Shown here piece after piece: positions 21,761-32,735 of a stretch of 64,000 nt of DNA; positions within the stretch are counted from its first letter, which is position 1; every line of letters starts with the position of its first letter. The notes beneath the pieces are model-generated. The model was given only the letters and a program-made list of their open reading frames with translations, ran no database searches and was not told where the DNA came from. Source of the stretch: Prorocentrum cordatum (Eukaryota; Sar; Dinophyceae; Prorocentrales; Prorocentraceae); NCBI GenBank assembly GCA_963575745.1, contig CAUYUJ010020704.1:1-64000 (forward strand), given 5' to 3'. The position numbers and the translations under genes were made by a program.

Positions 21761-23324
21761 TCCTTCTCCTCCTTCTCGTCCTCCTCGTCCTCGCCCTACT
21801 CCGCCTCCTCCTCCTCCTCCTCCTCCTCCTCCTCCTCCTCCTCCTCCTCCTCCTCCTCCTCCTCCTCCTCCTTCGACGACGACGATTCCTCCTCCATCCT
21901 CCCCCTCCTGCGGTATATGACGGCGTCCCCCGCCCTTTGTCCTTCTGCATGCTCCCCCACTTCTCGTATCATCTCAACTTTCCTGGGCATCGTTTCTGGA
22001 TGGGCTGGTGGGGATATGTGAAGCGTCAACAATAGCAGCGCGTTCATCGATTACCGATGACAAATCCCACCAGTCCTCTGGGCGGAGGTGGTCTACGGCG
22101 TTTCCTCTGGTAGCTTTCCAGAAACCCCTCTCCCTACCCTCTCCCCTGGACCTCGCCGCACCCCCTGCAATATTCTGCAAAAGAGGGGTGCAAAGATTCC
22201 GTGCTGACCCTGCAACACCCTGCAATACCTTGGAAAACGACCCTGCAAACCAAACCCCTGCAGTACCATGCAATACCCTGCAAACCACCCTGAAATACCC
22301 TGCAAAACGACCGCGCGCCCTCTGGGTGGAGGAGGTCAGAAGCGGTTCCTCCGCACGCTTTCTAATCCCCGAGCCCGCTGGGCGTGAGTGGTCTAGCAAA
22401 TTGCCTCTTCCAACTCCCCTGCTTCGCCTTCGGGGAGGGGCCTATCATTTTTTCTCATTAGAATGATACCGGAGAAAAGACCCAATCAGGGCTATAGGGC
22501 TAGGGGGCTATAGGACTATTGAGCTATAGGTCTATAGAGCTATAGGGCTATAGAATTGTAGGGCTGTTGGGCTATTGGGCTATAGTGCTTAGGGCTATAG
22601 GGCTATAGGGCTCCCCCGGGCACGCCCGGGCACCCGGGCACCCGGGCACCCTGGCCCCCCGGGCACCCCCAGGCACCCGGGCGTGCAGCGAAAATCGGCG
22701 ACAAACCCAACCTAACCATATGAATCCGCTATGACCCCTACAGAAGCAAACTCTGATTGAGGAATAAACACCCCCTCCCTGGCCCGACTGGCAGCCAATC
22801 TGGATCCATAACGACACCCATGGCAACACCCCCCACAACATCCCTGTCAAAAGCCATACAACATAAACTTCGCCTCTGGAGCCTGGAGCATGCGCGGGCA
22901 TCCCACGACCACTTAGCATGGGGTCTTGACAAGGACGGCGGCGGTGCCGGCACATTGTTCGCCGCGCGCACACCCGCACACAACAAACCCGCCGTCGCTG
23001 TGTATGGTTTTTGACAGGGACGGTGGGAGGGTCGACATATTACCCAATGTGGCGCACCTGGTCCGCGTGGCGCAGCTGACATGCGCGGCCCATCTCGCGG
23101 GCTTCGCGCACCTGGCTGGCGTTTGCATTGGTTCCCGATAGCTGTCGATGGCGGCCCCTGTCCACGCTGAAGCTCGGGTGCTTCTTATGTGTTGGGAGGG
23201 CGGGTGGGAACAAGCGAGACGGCTTGTTGCTTGTGGGTAACTTAATCACTGTTCCCTATTAATAAACACCCCTCCCCCAGGCGACTGGGGGCCAACCCGA
23301 GTCCACGCCGACACCCCCCCACCA

Positions 23325-23406
<82 letters not shown>

Positions 23407-23429
23407 ACTCTGCCTCCAAATTCGGAACA
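21391..23429 (+). repeat. Left arm of the 2-kb inverted duplication
   Basis: Matches the reverse complement of 37536-39438 over its length at high identity by eye. Differences are mainly length changes: a long CCT run here (21795-21872) against about five triplets on the right, about 16 extra bp near 22424-22440, and a T16-A64 tract (23326-23405) replacing about 25 bp. It contains CCTGCAATA repeats (22185-22320), GGGCTATA repeats (22490-22612), CCCGGGCAC repeats (22613-22690) and unique sequence. Confidence 0.95.
23326..23405. repeat. Poly-T/poly-A palindromic tract
   Basis: A run of about 16 T is followed directly by about 64 A. At the same place the other arm has TACCAGGG next to TTGTATTGTTTT, so this is a local expansion within the left arm. 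Confidence 0.95.
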
Positions 23430-23439
23430 ACTCTGCCTC

Positions 23440-24115
23440 CAAATTCGGAGCCCCTATGGGGCCACGAAGCGCTGTACTGGGTGGGGGAGACGCATGCGGA
23501 CTGCGCCACGGGGACCTTCGGTGGCGCTCCACATGGGGCCACGAAGCGTTGTACTGGGTGAGGGAGACGCATGTGGTACACACCACTGGGGCCTTAGGTG
23601 GACCTCCCTATGGGGCCACGAAGCGCTGTATTGGGTGGGGGAGACGCATGTGGTACACACCATTGGGGCCTTAGGTGGGGCTCCATATGGGGCCACGAAA
23701 CGCTGTACTGGATGGGGGAGACGCATGTGGTGCACACCAGTGGGGCCTTAGGTGGACCTCCCTATGGGGCCACGAAGCGCTGTACTGGGTGGGGGGGACG
23801 CACGTGGTACACACCACTGGGGCCTTCGGTGGACCTCCCTATGGGGCCACGAAGCGCTGTACTGGGTGGGGGAGACGCATGTGGTACACACCACTGTGGG
23901 GCCTTAGGTTGGCCTCCCTATGGGGCCACGAAGCGCTGTGCTGGGTGGGGGGGACGCATGTGGTGCAGACCACTGGGGCCTTAGGTGGACCTCCTTATGG
24001 GGCCACGAAGCGCTGTCTTGGGTTTGGGGGGGGGCGCATGTGGTACACACCAGTGGGGCCGTAGGTGGACCCCCTCTGGGTGGGCCACGAAGCGCCGTGT
24101 TGGGTGGGGGCGGGG
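23440..24115. repeat. 77-bp tandem repeat (GGGGCCACGAAGCGCTGTAC family)
   Basis: About nine copies, each with GGGGCCACGAAGCG, TGTACTGGGTGGGGG, GACGCATGTGG and CCACTGGGGCCTTAGG. The same family fills 32760-33840, and its reverse complement fills 36140-36640 and 41800-42500. The Gly/Trp/His-rich reading frames are artefacts. Confidence 0.93.
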
Positions 24116-24240
24116 GGGGCACGGGAGAGAGGAGGGGAGGAGAGGAGGAGAAGGACGAGGACGACGCGGGGACCGTTTCTTCAAAACGAGGACCCAGCAA
24201 CACAGGTTGTTTGGGAGCATTACAGAGTACACTTGGCGGC
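24116..24240. repeat. Repeat-boundary motif with TCAAAACGAGGACCCAGCA
   Basis: A GGAGGAG-rich stretch followed by TTCAAAACGAGGACCCAGCA and a variant of ACACAGGTTGTTTGGGA. Near-identical copies lie at 33885-33945 and, reversed, at 42110-42175, always between the 77-bp repeat family and other simple-sequence DNA. It may be the conserved end of a non-autonomous element. Confidence 0.8.
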
Positions 24241-24485
24241 GGGCGGCGGCGGCTGCGGCGGCTGCGGCGGCTGCGGCGGGGGCAGCGGCTGCGGCGCCTG
24301 CGGCGGTGGCGGCGGGGGCGGCTGCGGCGGCGGGGGCGGCGGCGGCGGCGGCGGCGGCGGCGGCAGCGGCAGCGATGGCGGCAGCGACTGCGGCGGCAGC
24401 GGCTGCGGCGGCGGCAGGGCGGCGGGCGGCGGCGGCGCGGCGGGCGAGCGGCGGCGGCGGCGGAGCGCTGCGGCGGGCTGCGGCG
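24226..24485. repeat. GCGGCG/GCGGCT triplet array
   Basis: GGC-rich triplets that would encode poly-Gly, poly-Ala or poly-Arg depending on frame. A reverse-complement counterpart lies at 37228-37475. Confidence 0.93.
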
Positions 24486-24640
24486 GGCCAGGCTCGAGTG
24501 CTACGTATGTGTTGGGAGGGCGGGTGGGAGTGAGCGAGACGGCTTGCGGGCGTCCTGACCCCTCCCCCTTTCCCCTCCCCTGGACCTGGACCTGGACGGG
24601 GAGGGCCGCGAGGTGGCAGAGGACCCCTTTCCTGTCAAGA
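24486..24640. repeat. Dispersed motif TATGTGTTGGGAGGGCGGGT
   Basis: TGTGTTGGGAGGGCGGGTGG followed by GAGCGAGACGGCTTG. Other copies are at about 23187-23230 (same strand), 35880-35930 and 37690-37735 (reverse). It marks ends of a repeat family shared with the duplication arms. Confidence 0.75.
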
Positions 24641-25280
24641 TGGCTCCATGATGGCCTCAGAGAGCCTAAGATAGCCTCCAATTTCACTCAATGTAGCCCA
24701 ACATGGCTCAAGCAAACTAACAACATGCTTCCAAGAGGCCCCAAGAGGGCCACAAGACTGTTCCAGGTGCTTTCAGAGCTCCCTCGGCCCCCCCCCGAAA
24801 AGCCACAATCTTTTAAATACCGCAGGAAATCAATGAGTTTTGCCTTCTCGCCTTTTCGCTTCCGATGCGCTTTTGAGCCAAGATGGCCCAAGAAAGCTCC
24901 ATGAGGGATCCAAAAGGCCCCCAAGACGGCCCCAAGAGCGCCCAAAATGGCACCAAGAACGCCCCAAGGGGGCCACAAGAGGCGATGTTGATGGCCCCCG
25001 GAGGGGGGGGGGGGGGGGGGGGGCAAATCGAGGACCCCCTCCTTTGACCGATGGTCTCCAAGACGGCCCCAAGAGGCACTCCATAGCTCCCAAGAGGGCC
25101 CCAAGAGAACGCCAAGAGAGCCCCAAAAAGAGCCCCAAGTGGGCCCCATGAAAGCCCTAAGACACCCCCAAAGAGCCCCAAGAGGAGCCCAAGACCCCCA
25201 AAGAGCCCAAAGAGGGCTCGAACATGCCCCAAACAGCCCCGTAGCTTCAAGAAGGCCTCCGATGCTCCAAGACAGCCTCC
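24641..25280. repeat. CCCCAAGAG-type degenerate repeat, second block
   Basis: Same family as 21291-21760, including the lead-in TTTTGCCTTCTCGCCTTTTC. A run of about 22 G lies at 25001-25023. Two spliced-leader-like words lie at 24693-24712 and 24873-24887 (see findings). Confidence 0.85.
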
Positions 25281-25835
25281 AAGATGCAAGATGACTCAAC
25301 GCTCTCCTCCTTCTCCCCTCCTAGCACGCTCTGTTTCACAACATGTGTCTCTTCGCTCAATGTTCCAACAGCTCTCATGGGCAGGGCTTCTGAAAGGGCT
25401 TTTGGTGTCTCCGCCTCCGCCTCATCCTCCTCGACTTCTTCCTCGCACTCTCCCTCGTCATGTGTCCCCTGATCGTCCTCCTCACGTTTTGCCCTCGCCG
25501 ATTCCCTCCTCCCCTACCCCACTCTGCTCCTCGTCCTCGTCCTGGCCTCCGCCCTCATCGTCGTCATCCTCCTCCTCGCTCCCCCCTCGTCCTCGCTATC
25601 TCCGTCCTTTTCGCCCTCCTGCTACTTGTTCTGCTCCTTGTCATTCCTTTCCTCGTCCTCGTCGTACTCTTCTTCCGCCTCGCACTCCCCTCCCTCGTCC
25701 ACGTCGTTCATCTCCTCTCCTTGCACGCTCTGTTTCACTATATGTGCCTCTTCGTCCCTTTTCCCGTCAGCTCTCATGGACAGGGCTCCTGAATGGGCTG
25801 GTGGGGATTCGCGAAGCGTAAACAATTACCGAATA
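25281..25835. repeat. Pyrimidine-rich tract bracketed by an ~85-bp direct repeat
   Basis: GCACGCTCTGTTTCAC followed by CAGCTCTCATGG and CAGGGC occurs at about 25326-25415 and again at 25722-25800. Between them is CTCCTC/CGTCCT-rich DNA with no gene. Confidence 0.75.
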
Positions 25836-26145
25836 CTCGCGCCCCCGAAACCATAAATTTTTGCAAATACGCAATATTCACGTCCCCCGAAGCCATAAAC
25901 CTTCGTACATTAAACCATGTTTGCGTCCCCGAGGCCACACATTCGCGCTAATTGTCCAATGTTTGCGCCCCCGAGACCGGACACCTTCGTAACGTATGCG
26001 ATATGTGCGTCTCCTCGGCCACAAATCCTCGTAACTTACTCCATGCTCGAGTCCCCGAAGCCATAAACCATCGTAAAGTACCTAACATTCGCGCCACCGA
26101 AGCCATAAACCCTTGTAAATCAATAGCGGCCCTCGTGTGAAGTCC
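25836..26145. repeat. About 40-bp tandem repeat (CCCCGAAGCCATAAAC)
   Basis: About seven degenerate copies containing GCGTCCCCGAAGCCATAAAC and CTTCGTAA. Confidence 0.85.
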
Positions 26146-26876
26146 CGACATTGCTTCACGTCAGCGTCCTGACATCCCAATGCAGCTCTGGCAAGCCCTA
26201 GTCTAAGAGAGGGGGGCCGGCGGCATTGGGGCGAAGCCCTTACGGATAATCTACGCAGTGCGTTTACATAGTATACTCATGTGATGTTTTACGTAATGAA
26301 TATACGTCGCGATTGTGTAGCGTACTTACGTAATGGATGTGCGTAGTGTGTTAGCGTCGTGCCTTTACGTTTTGTGCTTGCGTCGTGTTTTCGCGTCATG
26401 CTTTGGCGTCGTGGTTTCGCGTAGTATTCGCGCGTAGTGTGCTTGCGTACCTTGTTTGCGTGATGTGTTTGCGTAAGTGAATGTCCATTGTGTTTTCGCG
26501 TAGTGTTTGCACGTAGCGTGTTTGCGTAGTGCGTTTACGTAATGTGTTTGCGTCAAGTGTTGCGTAATGTTTTTTGCGTTGTGAATTGGCGTAGTCTTCT
26601 GGCGTACTGGTCCTGCGTGGCATGTTTGCGTGGTGCTTCCGTGAAGGGTATCGGCGTCGCCGTTTTGCGTGGAGTACTCGCGTAGTCTATGTGCGCAGTG
26701 TAGTTGCGTAGTGCAGTTGCCCAGTGCGTCTCGCAGAGTGCATCTCGCGTGGCATATACGTGTCGCACAACGAGTGCGTCGGCACGCCCTCGCGTGCAAG
26801 GAGCTCTCCGCGCGGCACCGTCGCGCAGCGCTTTTTTGCGCCGTGCGGTCCCGAAGAACCCTTGGGAGGTTGCAGA
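26146..26876. repeat. 10-12-bp repeats of GTGTTTGCGTAGT type
   Basis: 26230-26760 is full of TGCGTAGTG, TTTGCGTAGTG and TTACGTAATG words with an approximate 11-bp spacing. 26146-26230 is a unique spacer. Confidence 0.8.
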
Positions 26877-27132
26877 GAGGAGGAGGAGGAGGAGGAGGAG
26901 GAGGAGGAGGAGGAGGAGGAGGAGGAGGAGGAGGAGGAGGAGGAGGAGGGGAGGATGAGGAGGAGGAGAGGAGAGGAGGAGGAGGAGGAGGAGGAGGAGG
27001 AGGAGGGAGGAGGAGGAGGAGGAGGAGGAGGAGGAGGAGGAGGAGGAGGAGGAGGAGGAGGAGGAGGAGGAGGAGGAGGAGGAGGAGGAGGAGGAGGAGG
27101 AGGAGGAGGAGGAGGAGGGGGAGGGGGAGGGG
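26877..27132. repeat. (GAG)n microsatellite, ~255 bp
   Basis: Nearly pure AGG/GAG triplets, open in all frames on both strands. Confidence 0.97.
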
Positions 27133-28212
27133 GAGGCCCGCGAGCTCGGACGCGGACTCGGACCTGCGGTGCCCCAGGGGACGCTTCCCCGGCACCCACG
27201 CGCGAGAGAGCGCCCACGGCCGACCGCGTGGGCGTGGCGCCTTCGCGCCTGCGGGGAGCGGGCCGCGGGCATCCGACACCCTCTTGGCTCTCCACTGCAG
27301 GGGGAGCTCTGAGAGCGCAGCCCCGAGGAGTTCAAGGGAAGACGTTGACAGCAAATCGAGCCCCACGGCAATCAGCACGCAAGGTGTCTTGGTTGTTCTC
27401 GGGGCAGGTTGAGATAAAGTAAGGCGCTGAGTGGAAATTCTTCAGCTCTCCTCAGCAGGGACGGACCGTCCAAGCATTCCTATGGTCCTACCACGAGGTG
27501 ATGCTGTCAGAACCCAAAACTTGACCAGACCGTCACAACTGAAGCCCGTTTATATTCGAAAGCTCTTGAGCCTAGACGCTCACGGCGGACAGGTCGATGG
27601 CCGAACAAACTCGCACAATCCCTGTCCTGCCCCGCCGCCCCGGCCAAAAGCCAGAGGGAGGGGGGGTCCGTCAGCGTGGCAGTGCGGGCCGCCGCAACTC
27701 TTATTCGGACCACGGGGCGGGCCGACAAAGAAAAGCGGGCCAAGAAAGGAACAGGAACGGGCCGGAGAGCGAGGAGCCGAGGAGCAAGAGGGGGAGAGGG
27801 AGGGGGGACGAAAGGAAAGGGCAGACCGGGCCGACGGACGGAGGGACGGGGGGACGGGGGGGGGGAGCCAAGGAGGGAGAGAGAAAGGGAGAGCACAGCA
27901 CACACACGGGCAAGGAAGCAACACAAGGGCGAGAGAGCACAAGGGCAAGGGGGGGGGGCACGGAGAGGAAGGACGAGGAGAGGGGGAGGAACCGAGAGCC
28001 AAAGCCAAGGCAAGAAAGGAAGCGGGCCAAGAAGAGCACCTGTGCGTCAGCGCATCAGGACAAACTGCCGCCTTCCATTCTGGCGGGAAGAAGACTCCAC
28101 AGAGCAGCGGCCGGATTAGGAGGAGGAGGAGGAGGAGGAGAGGGGGGGGGAACGACGATGGCGACACAGGTCGCGCGGCCGCCAGCCCGCTAGGGCGCGG
28201 CTGCGCGGCGTC
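27133..28212. other. GC-rich unique DNA and a purine-rich block
   Basis: 27133-27640 is unique with no recognisable gene. 27640-28010 and 28110-28155 are strongly purine-rich (GGGAGAGGGAGGGGG and similar). The long reading frames here are low-complexity. Confidence 0.5.
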
Positions 28213-29330
28213 TCACTCACCGTCATCGTGCGCCGGCTCGCGCGCGACAGCCGCCGCAGCCGCCGCCCACGCAGCTCGCCCTGCGCGGGCTCTGGCCCGT
28301 CGACGCTCGATCCGCGCAGCGCAGCCCCGGGCGAAAAGAATCGCCACGCGCTGGAACATCTCCCGGCGCACGGTTGACTGCTCCCGCCCCTCCTTCCCGG
28401 CTACCGCTGCTGCGACGGCCCGGAAGGCCGCGTCCGCGCCCTTGCTCATGCCGCCCTGCTGCTCGAGGACAACGGGCCGGAAGGCCAGGCCCTGTGCGCG
28501 GCACCTCTCCTCGGTCCGGCCCCGCCTCCGTTTCTCCTCGGCGTAGGTCTCGGACGGGAGCCCGGCGGCCAGTGCGGTGTCCGCCCAATAGCCCGGCCCC
28601 AGCGCGTTGATGACTGCGAAGTCAAAGCGCACCTTTTCTGCCCGGACCGCACGGCTGCCGTCGGGAAGGTGCGTCGCCAAAGCCAAGTTTGGCACGAGGA
28701 CGTCGGCTGGCCTACGCTGGTCTGGCGGCGCCTCTGGGCCCTCCTGGAGCAAGCCTGGGACCTCGGACTGCGGTCGCAGTCCGCCTCGGCACGCGTAGTC
28801 GTAGAGGACGTCGCGAATGCCGTTGTGAGTGCCCGTGGTTTCAGGGCCCCCCATGCAGGAGAGGCAGTGGATTCCTTGAGCGTCCAAGGCAACCCCGCAC
28901 AAAGGACAGGTGGACCCCGCATCCAAGACATCGACACCGAGCCGGAGCGCGACGTTGTCGGCAAACTGGCTCGCAGTGAGTTGCATGTCAAGTGTCTTGG
29001 ATGGGGTGAGCTCGTACAAGGCGCCCGCTCCTAGCGCAGAGTACGCGTTCAGCCGCGTTCCGTCTGCCGGCGGCCCTGCGTCTTTCCACGCGACCACCGT
29101 TTTCTTCCGGAGCGCGTCCCCGAGGTGCGTCTGGGTCAAGGCATGCCGTGACTCGACTGCGAAGACCTCGGCCCCGGCGGAGGCCGTGATCCTTGACACC
29201 GCGTCCGCCAGCGGGGCACCCGCGACGTCGTCGTCCCACTGGTGGCCTGGCCGGATCATCGCGCACAGGTCGTGTGCCAGCGCGCGCGAGCCGACGTAGG
29301 CCGCATCCATCTCGACAAAGATTTTTCGCA
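28213..29330 (-). pseudogene. Non-LTR retrotransposon (LINE) ORF2 C-terminus: zinc knuckle and restriction-like endonuclease
   Basis: The minus-strand frame is open from 29991, but recognisable sequence begins near 29330. In order: a thumb-like region ending LYELTPSKTLDMQLTASQF and LRLGVDV, a zinc knuckle CPLCG...GIHCLSC...THN (about 28908-28823), and an endonuclease-like part with RRPADVLVP (about 28716), RFDFAVINAL (about 28630) and FRPVVLEQQGG (about 28482), the PD-(D/E)xK-type signature of site-specific LINEs. The reverse-transcriptase palm is absent, so this is a 5'-truncated remnant, as is usual for LINE insertions. Upstream (29340-29460) there are acceptor-like stretches such as GTTTTATTGCAG and CTTTGTTCTCAG, so introns or another inserted piece are possible. 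It ends at TGA 28213-28215. Confidence 0.7.
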
Positions 29331-29692
29331 ATCCAAAACTGCTCTGAGAACAAAGACAGTGTTCTTGGAACATGACCCTGCTGCAATAAAACAGGACAGC
29401 CCCAGCCAGGAATGCTCTAAGGACACCTCGTGGGAACCACCAGAAGTTCTTAGAACATGGTTTGGTAGGCACGCCAGGACGCTTCGCCACTGCATGACTC
29501 CCAGGAGCTATGCGGGAACTTGTGGCGCCGCAGGAGCGCGTCGGCATCGGCGCGCGGCCCGAAAACAGCGCGCAAAAGCACCGCGCAGAACAAAGAGGAC
29601 CACCGCGCGCAATCGCCACGGCCGGCCGCGTCTCCCGCGAGCGGCGCCCGGGTCCGTAGGGAGCGGGCCGCTGGGGGCGCCGCGGGAACGCC

Positions 29693-29995
29693 ATGCGTCG
29701 GTCGGAAGGGGCCTGGTCGGAAGACGACTGCAAGATCATATACGGCACCATCATCCCCGACAGCGGGATCCCGGACGGAGCGCAATTTGACGGGAAGCAA
29801 GCTGCCCTGGCGCACCTAGTCGTCGACCTCTGGAGGCAGAAGACCCAGCCCGCCGAGGGAAGGCAGGGAAAAGTGACAGATCTATGGAATTCCGACCGCC
29901 TGAATAACCACCGACAGGCACGCGACATAGGCCATGATCCCACAAGGTACAGCCCGGAGTTCCTCCTCGGATTCTTGGCGTCTCTAAACATCTGA
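29693..29995 (+). CDS. Hypothetical small protein, 100 aa
   Basis: The reading frame MRRSEGAWSEDDCKIIYG to a TGA at 29993-29995 has ordinary amino-acid composition, unlike the repeat-derived frames nearby. I recognise no domain. It lies antisense to the upstream part of the LINE-containing frame. It could be an exon of a larger gene or chance. Confidence 0.25.
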   Translation: MRRSEGAWSEDDCKIIYGTIIPDSGIPDGAQFDGKQAALAHLVVDLWRQKTQPAEGRQGKVTDLWNSDRLNNHRQARDIGHDPTRYSPEFLLGFLASLNI

Positions 29996-30600
29996 GACCC
30001 GCTGGCCCCATTCCTTGCCCGTTACGGCCCGAGCACGGCTGCCCACCACAGCACCAAGCCCAACTGCAACGAGATCAGGACAGGCCCACCTCCCGCGCTG
30101 CGCAGCACGGCCACGTCGCACGACGCCCAAGCCAGCACAACCCTGGGGGAGGCCAGCAGCTCCGCCCAGGGCCCCACTGGCGGCGCGCCGCCCCCCTCCC
30201 GTCTCCGCGCGCCCGTCCCCTGCCGAAGGGCCCCACCCGGGGCGCTGCCCCCCCTCGTCTGCCGGGAACCGCCGTCCGCCCACGCCGTCCCCCGTGCGCA
30301 GCGAGCTCGATTCCGGCGACCCTTGCGGAACCGAACCACCCGCCAGCCCCCCAGCGAGCAGGACCGCCCACCAACCCACCAGCCGACGCTCCAGGCCCCC
30401 ACCGCGGCCACGGGGGAGCGGCGGCGCCGCCCCAGGCCCTGGCATCCGCACGGAGCTGGTGGCAGTAGGGGGCGCGGCGGACGAGCCGGACGGCGAGCGC
30501 GCACGCGAGGCTCCTCGGACCGCACCATCGGCGACCTCGGCCCTCGCCCTGCCGCCAGGGGAGGCGAGGCGCCCAGCGGACACACAGACCGCGGTCACCC
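29996..30600. other. Cytosine-rich region, no gene recognised
   Basis: Pro/Ala/Arg-rich frames are open on several strands because of base composition; none shows a domain. Confidence 0.45.
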
Positions 30601-30619
30601 AACCCGCCCTTCCCACCGC

Positions 30620-31138
30620 ATCGGGCCCCCCGCATCCACGTCAAGCACACGCCCCACCACAGACCCGACGGCAGCCTCCACAAGAAGCCCGGTCGGGACA
30701 TACGCTGGCACTGCGATTGGAACTACCAAGCCCGCCAGTACGAGTCTTGGCTAGAAGCTGTCATCTAGCTGCAAACAAAAATGCGGCCCCATGTTCGTCA
30801 TCGGCTGCAACGCTCTCTTCGACTAGCGGGAAAGACGGCCGGGAACGACGTACAACCCCGACGGGCAGGACCACTTCTGCGAGGAGGTCGCGTGCAAGTT
30901 TCGTGACGAAAACATTGACCTTCGCCAACTGTGCAGGAAGCGGAGCATATGCATTGACTGGCACGCTGCCTGGGACAAGCACGTGCGAAGGATTAAGCAG
31001 TTGCATTCTGACAAGGGCAAAGGCGAAGGCAAGGGCCAGGACCCAACGGGGAAAAGCAAGCGGCGCGCCGACCCAACCTGGCCCCACAACGAGCAGACCA
31101 GGCAACGCCTTCCTAACAGCCAAACACCATACCCCTAA
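30620..31138 (+). CDS. Possible exon fragments of an unknown gene
   Basis: Two stretches read like real protein. One is around 30690-30768: GRDIRWHCDWNYQARQYESW, ending at a TAG. The other is in 30827-31138 after the acceptor-like CTCTTCGACTAG: NPDGQDHFCEEVACKFRDEN, then LCRKRSICIDWHAAWDKHVR, then a basic Lys/Gly-rich tail to TAA at 31136-31138. The Cys/His content (C, C, C, C, H) could bind metal. No family is recognised. They may be two exons or decayed retroelement scraps. Confidence 0.3.
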
Positions 31139-32735
31139 CGCGCCTCCCGGACCATCGGAGAGCGGGACTCGTCACCCACAGCAAGCTGGCGGCCCCATGC
31201 GGGCAATGACCCTGCCCAGAGCACTGCAGGGCGGCGCTTCATACACCCTGCCCACCCTGCCCCCCCGGGCCAATCTCACTGGCTGCCCAACACGCCCAGC
31301 GCCCACCCCGAAAATGCCCTGAGGCCACCCTGGGGGCACCACGCCACCGTCCGCTCACGTCCAGTTTTTTCTACTCTAATCCTTTTCTGAGCCTACATCT
31401 GCTCCTGCCGCGCGCCCCCCCTTGGTGGCGCGCGGTTTCGCTCTGTCCCGGTCATGTCCGCAACCCCCGTCGGGCCTGATGCTCGGGTACGGCCCTCAGT
31501 TTTGCGCACCAGTGCGCGCCCACGGCCGTCCATCTGGACCGCCATGGGCGCCCTTGGCCCCCTCGCTCGCCGCCCTCCCGGTCCACCCGGCCGGGGGGCT
31601 CGCCGACGTGCGCCGCTAGGTGTTTTCCCCTGCCCGCTCCCCCCTGCCAGCCTTGCTGGGGGCGCCGGTTTCCGACGCTGTTCTGGCCCGCCCAGGCACG
31701 CCCGCAGTCGCCCCCCTGGCGCTGGGCGCAGCCCCAACCCCCTCCCCCGCCCACCCTGTCCACCCGGGCAGGGGCTCGAGCTCCCGCTCCTTCCGCCGCG
31801 CACCTTTTCGGTGCCCCTCCCAGCCGCCCGCTCTGCCCAGCGTGCTGGGGATGCTGGCGTATGCCGCAGTTTTGACTGGGCAGGGGCTGGCTCTAGCCGT
31901 CCAGCCCGACGGCGGCAGCGCCCCCTGTCCCCCCTGCGGGCCCACGGTGTCCACCCGGGCAGACCTTCATCTCGACGTGCACCAGATCGGTGCCCACCTC
32001 TTTCTCGCCGCCCCGCCCCTCCAGACCCTGCCGGGTCCTTGCACTCGGCCGGCCGGCTCATCCCGCCCACCCTGGCAGCTGGAGCCCTCCTGGTGCCCTG
32101 CTGACGTGCGCTGGCGCCCTACCGCCCCGTGTGGCTGCGCCCGGCGATGCCGCTGCCGCCCGGCGCCGCCGCCCCGCCTGCGGGTCTCCACTTGCGGGGC
32201 GTCCTTCTCCTTGTCCGCTTGCCTGTCCCCTGCTCTCTCTCTCTCTCTCTCTCCCTCACTCTGCGCGCCGCCATGGCGATGGGTGGCTGCTCGCAGTCTG
32301 CATTGCTGCCCCGGGTTTCGTCTTGCCGCCCGCCGCCGCCGCAGGTGGCCCATCCACCGACCGGGCACTCCTCGCTCATTCCCCTCCCCGGGGGACAGCC
32401 ATGCAGTTTTGACCTTGACACTGTTCGCATCGCATCCAGCACCACTGACAGTCCCAGTGCCCGTACTGCGCCCGCCGCCGCCAGGCCCCGGCGCAGCAGC
32501 CGCCGCCTCCCCCGCTGGCGGGGCCGGCCGCGCCACTCGCTCTGGGAGACCCGTCCGCGGCCCCTGATCCCTCTCTCCTCCTTCGGCCGCCCTCCCGGTC
32601 CCCTTTTATTTTCCTGCATGGTGGCACAATTCGCTTCAACGTTATCCCCGTTGTCATTGCTCTTCAGCGAGCACAGTTACTCAGCCTAGCGGCCGACGTA
32701 AAATTATCCTGGCGAAGGACCCGACCATGTGCAGT
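31139..32735. other. Cytosine-rich region with a CT repeat
   Basis: No gene recognised. A CTCTCT tract lies at 32232-32255. Many overlapping Pro/Arg/Ala-rich frames reflect composition. Confidence 0.45.

Noticed and set aside
23440-24115. Trp/Gly-rich tandem-repeat protein
   Set aside because: A non-multiple-of-three repeat shifts the same peptide through frames; no selection on reading frame.
26877-27132. Frames rich in Glu, Gly, Arg, Leu, Pro or Ser up to 337 codons
   Set aside because: (GAG)n triplet repeat; the frame extends only because the repeat has no stops.
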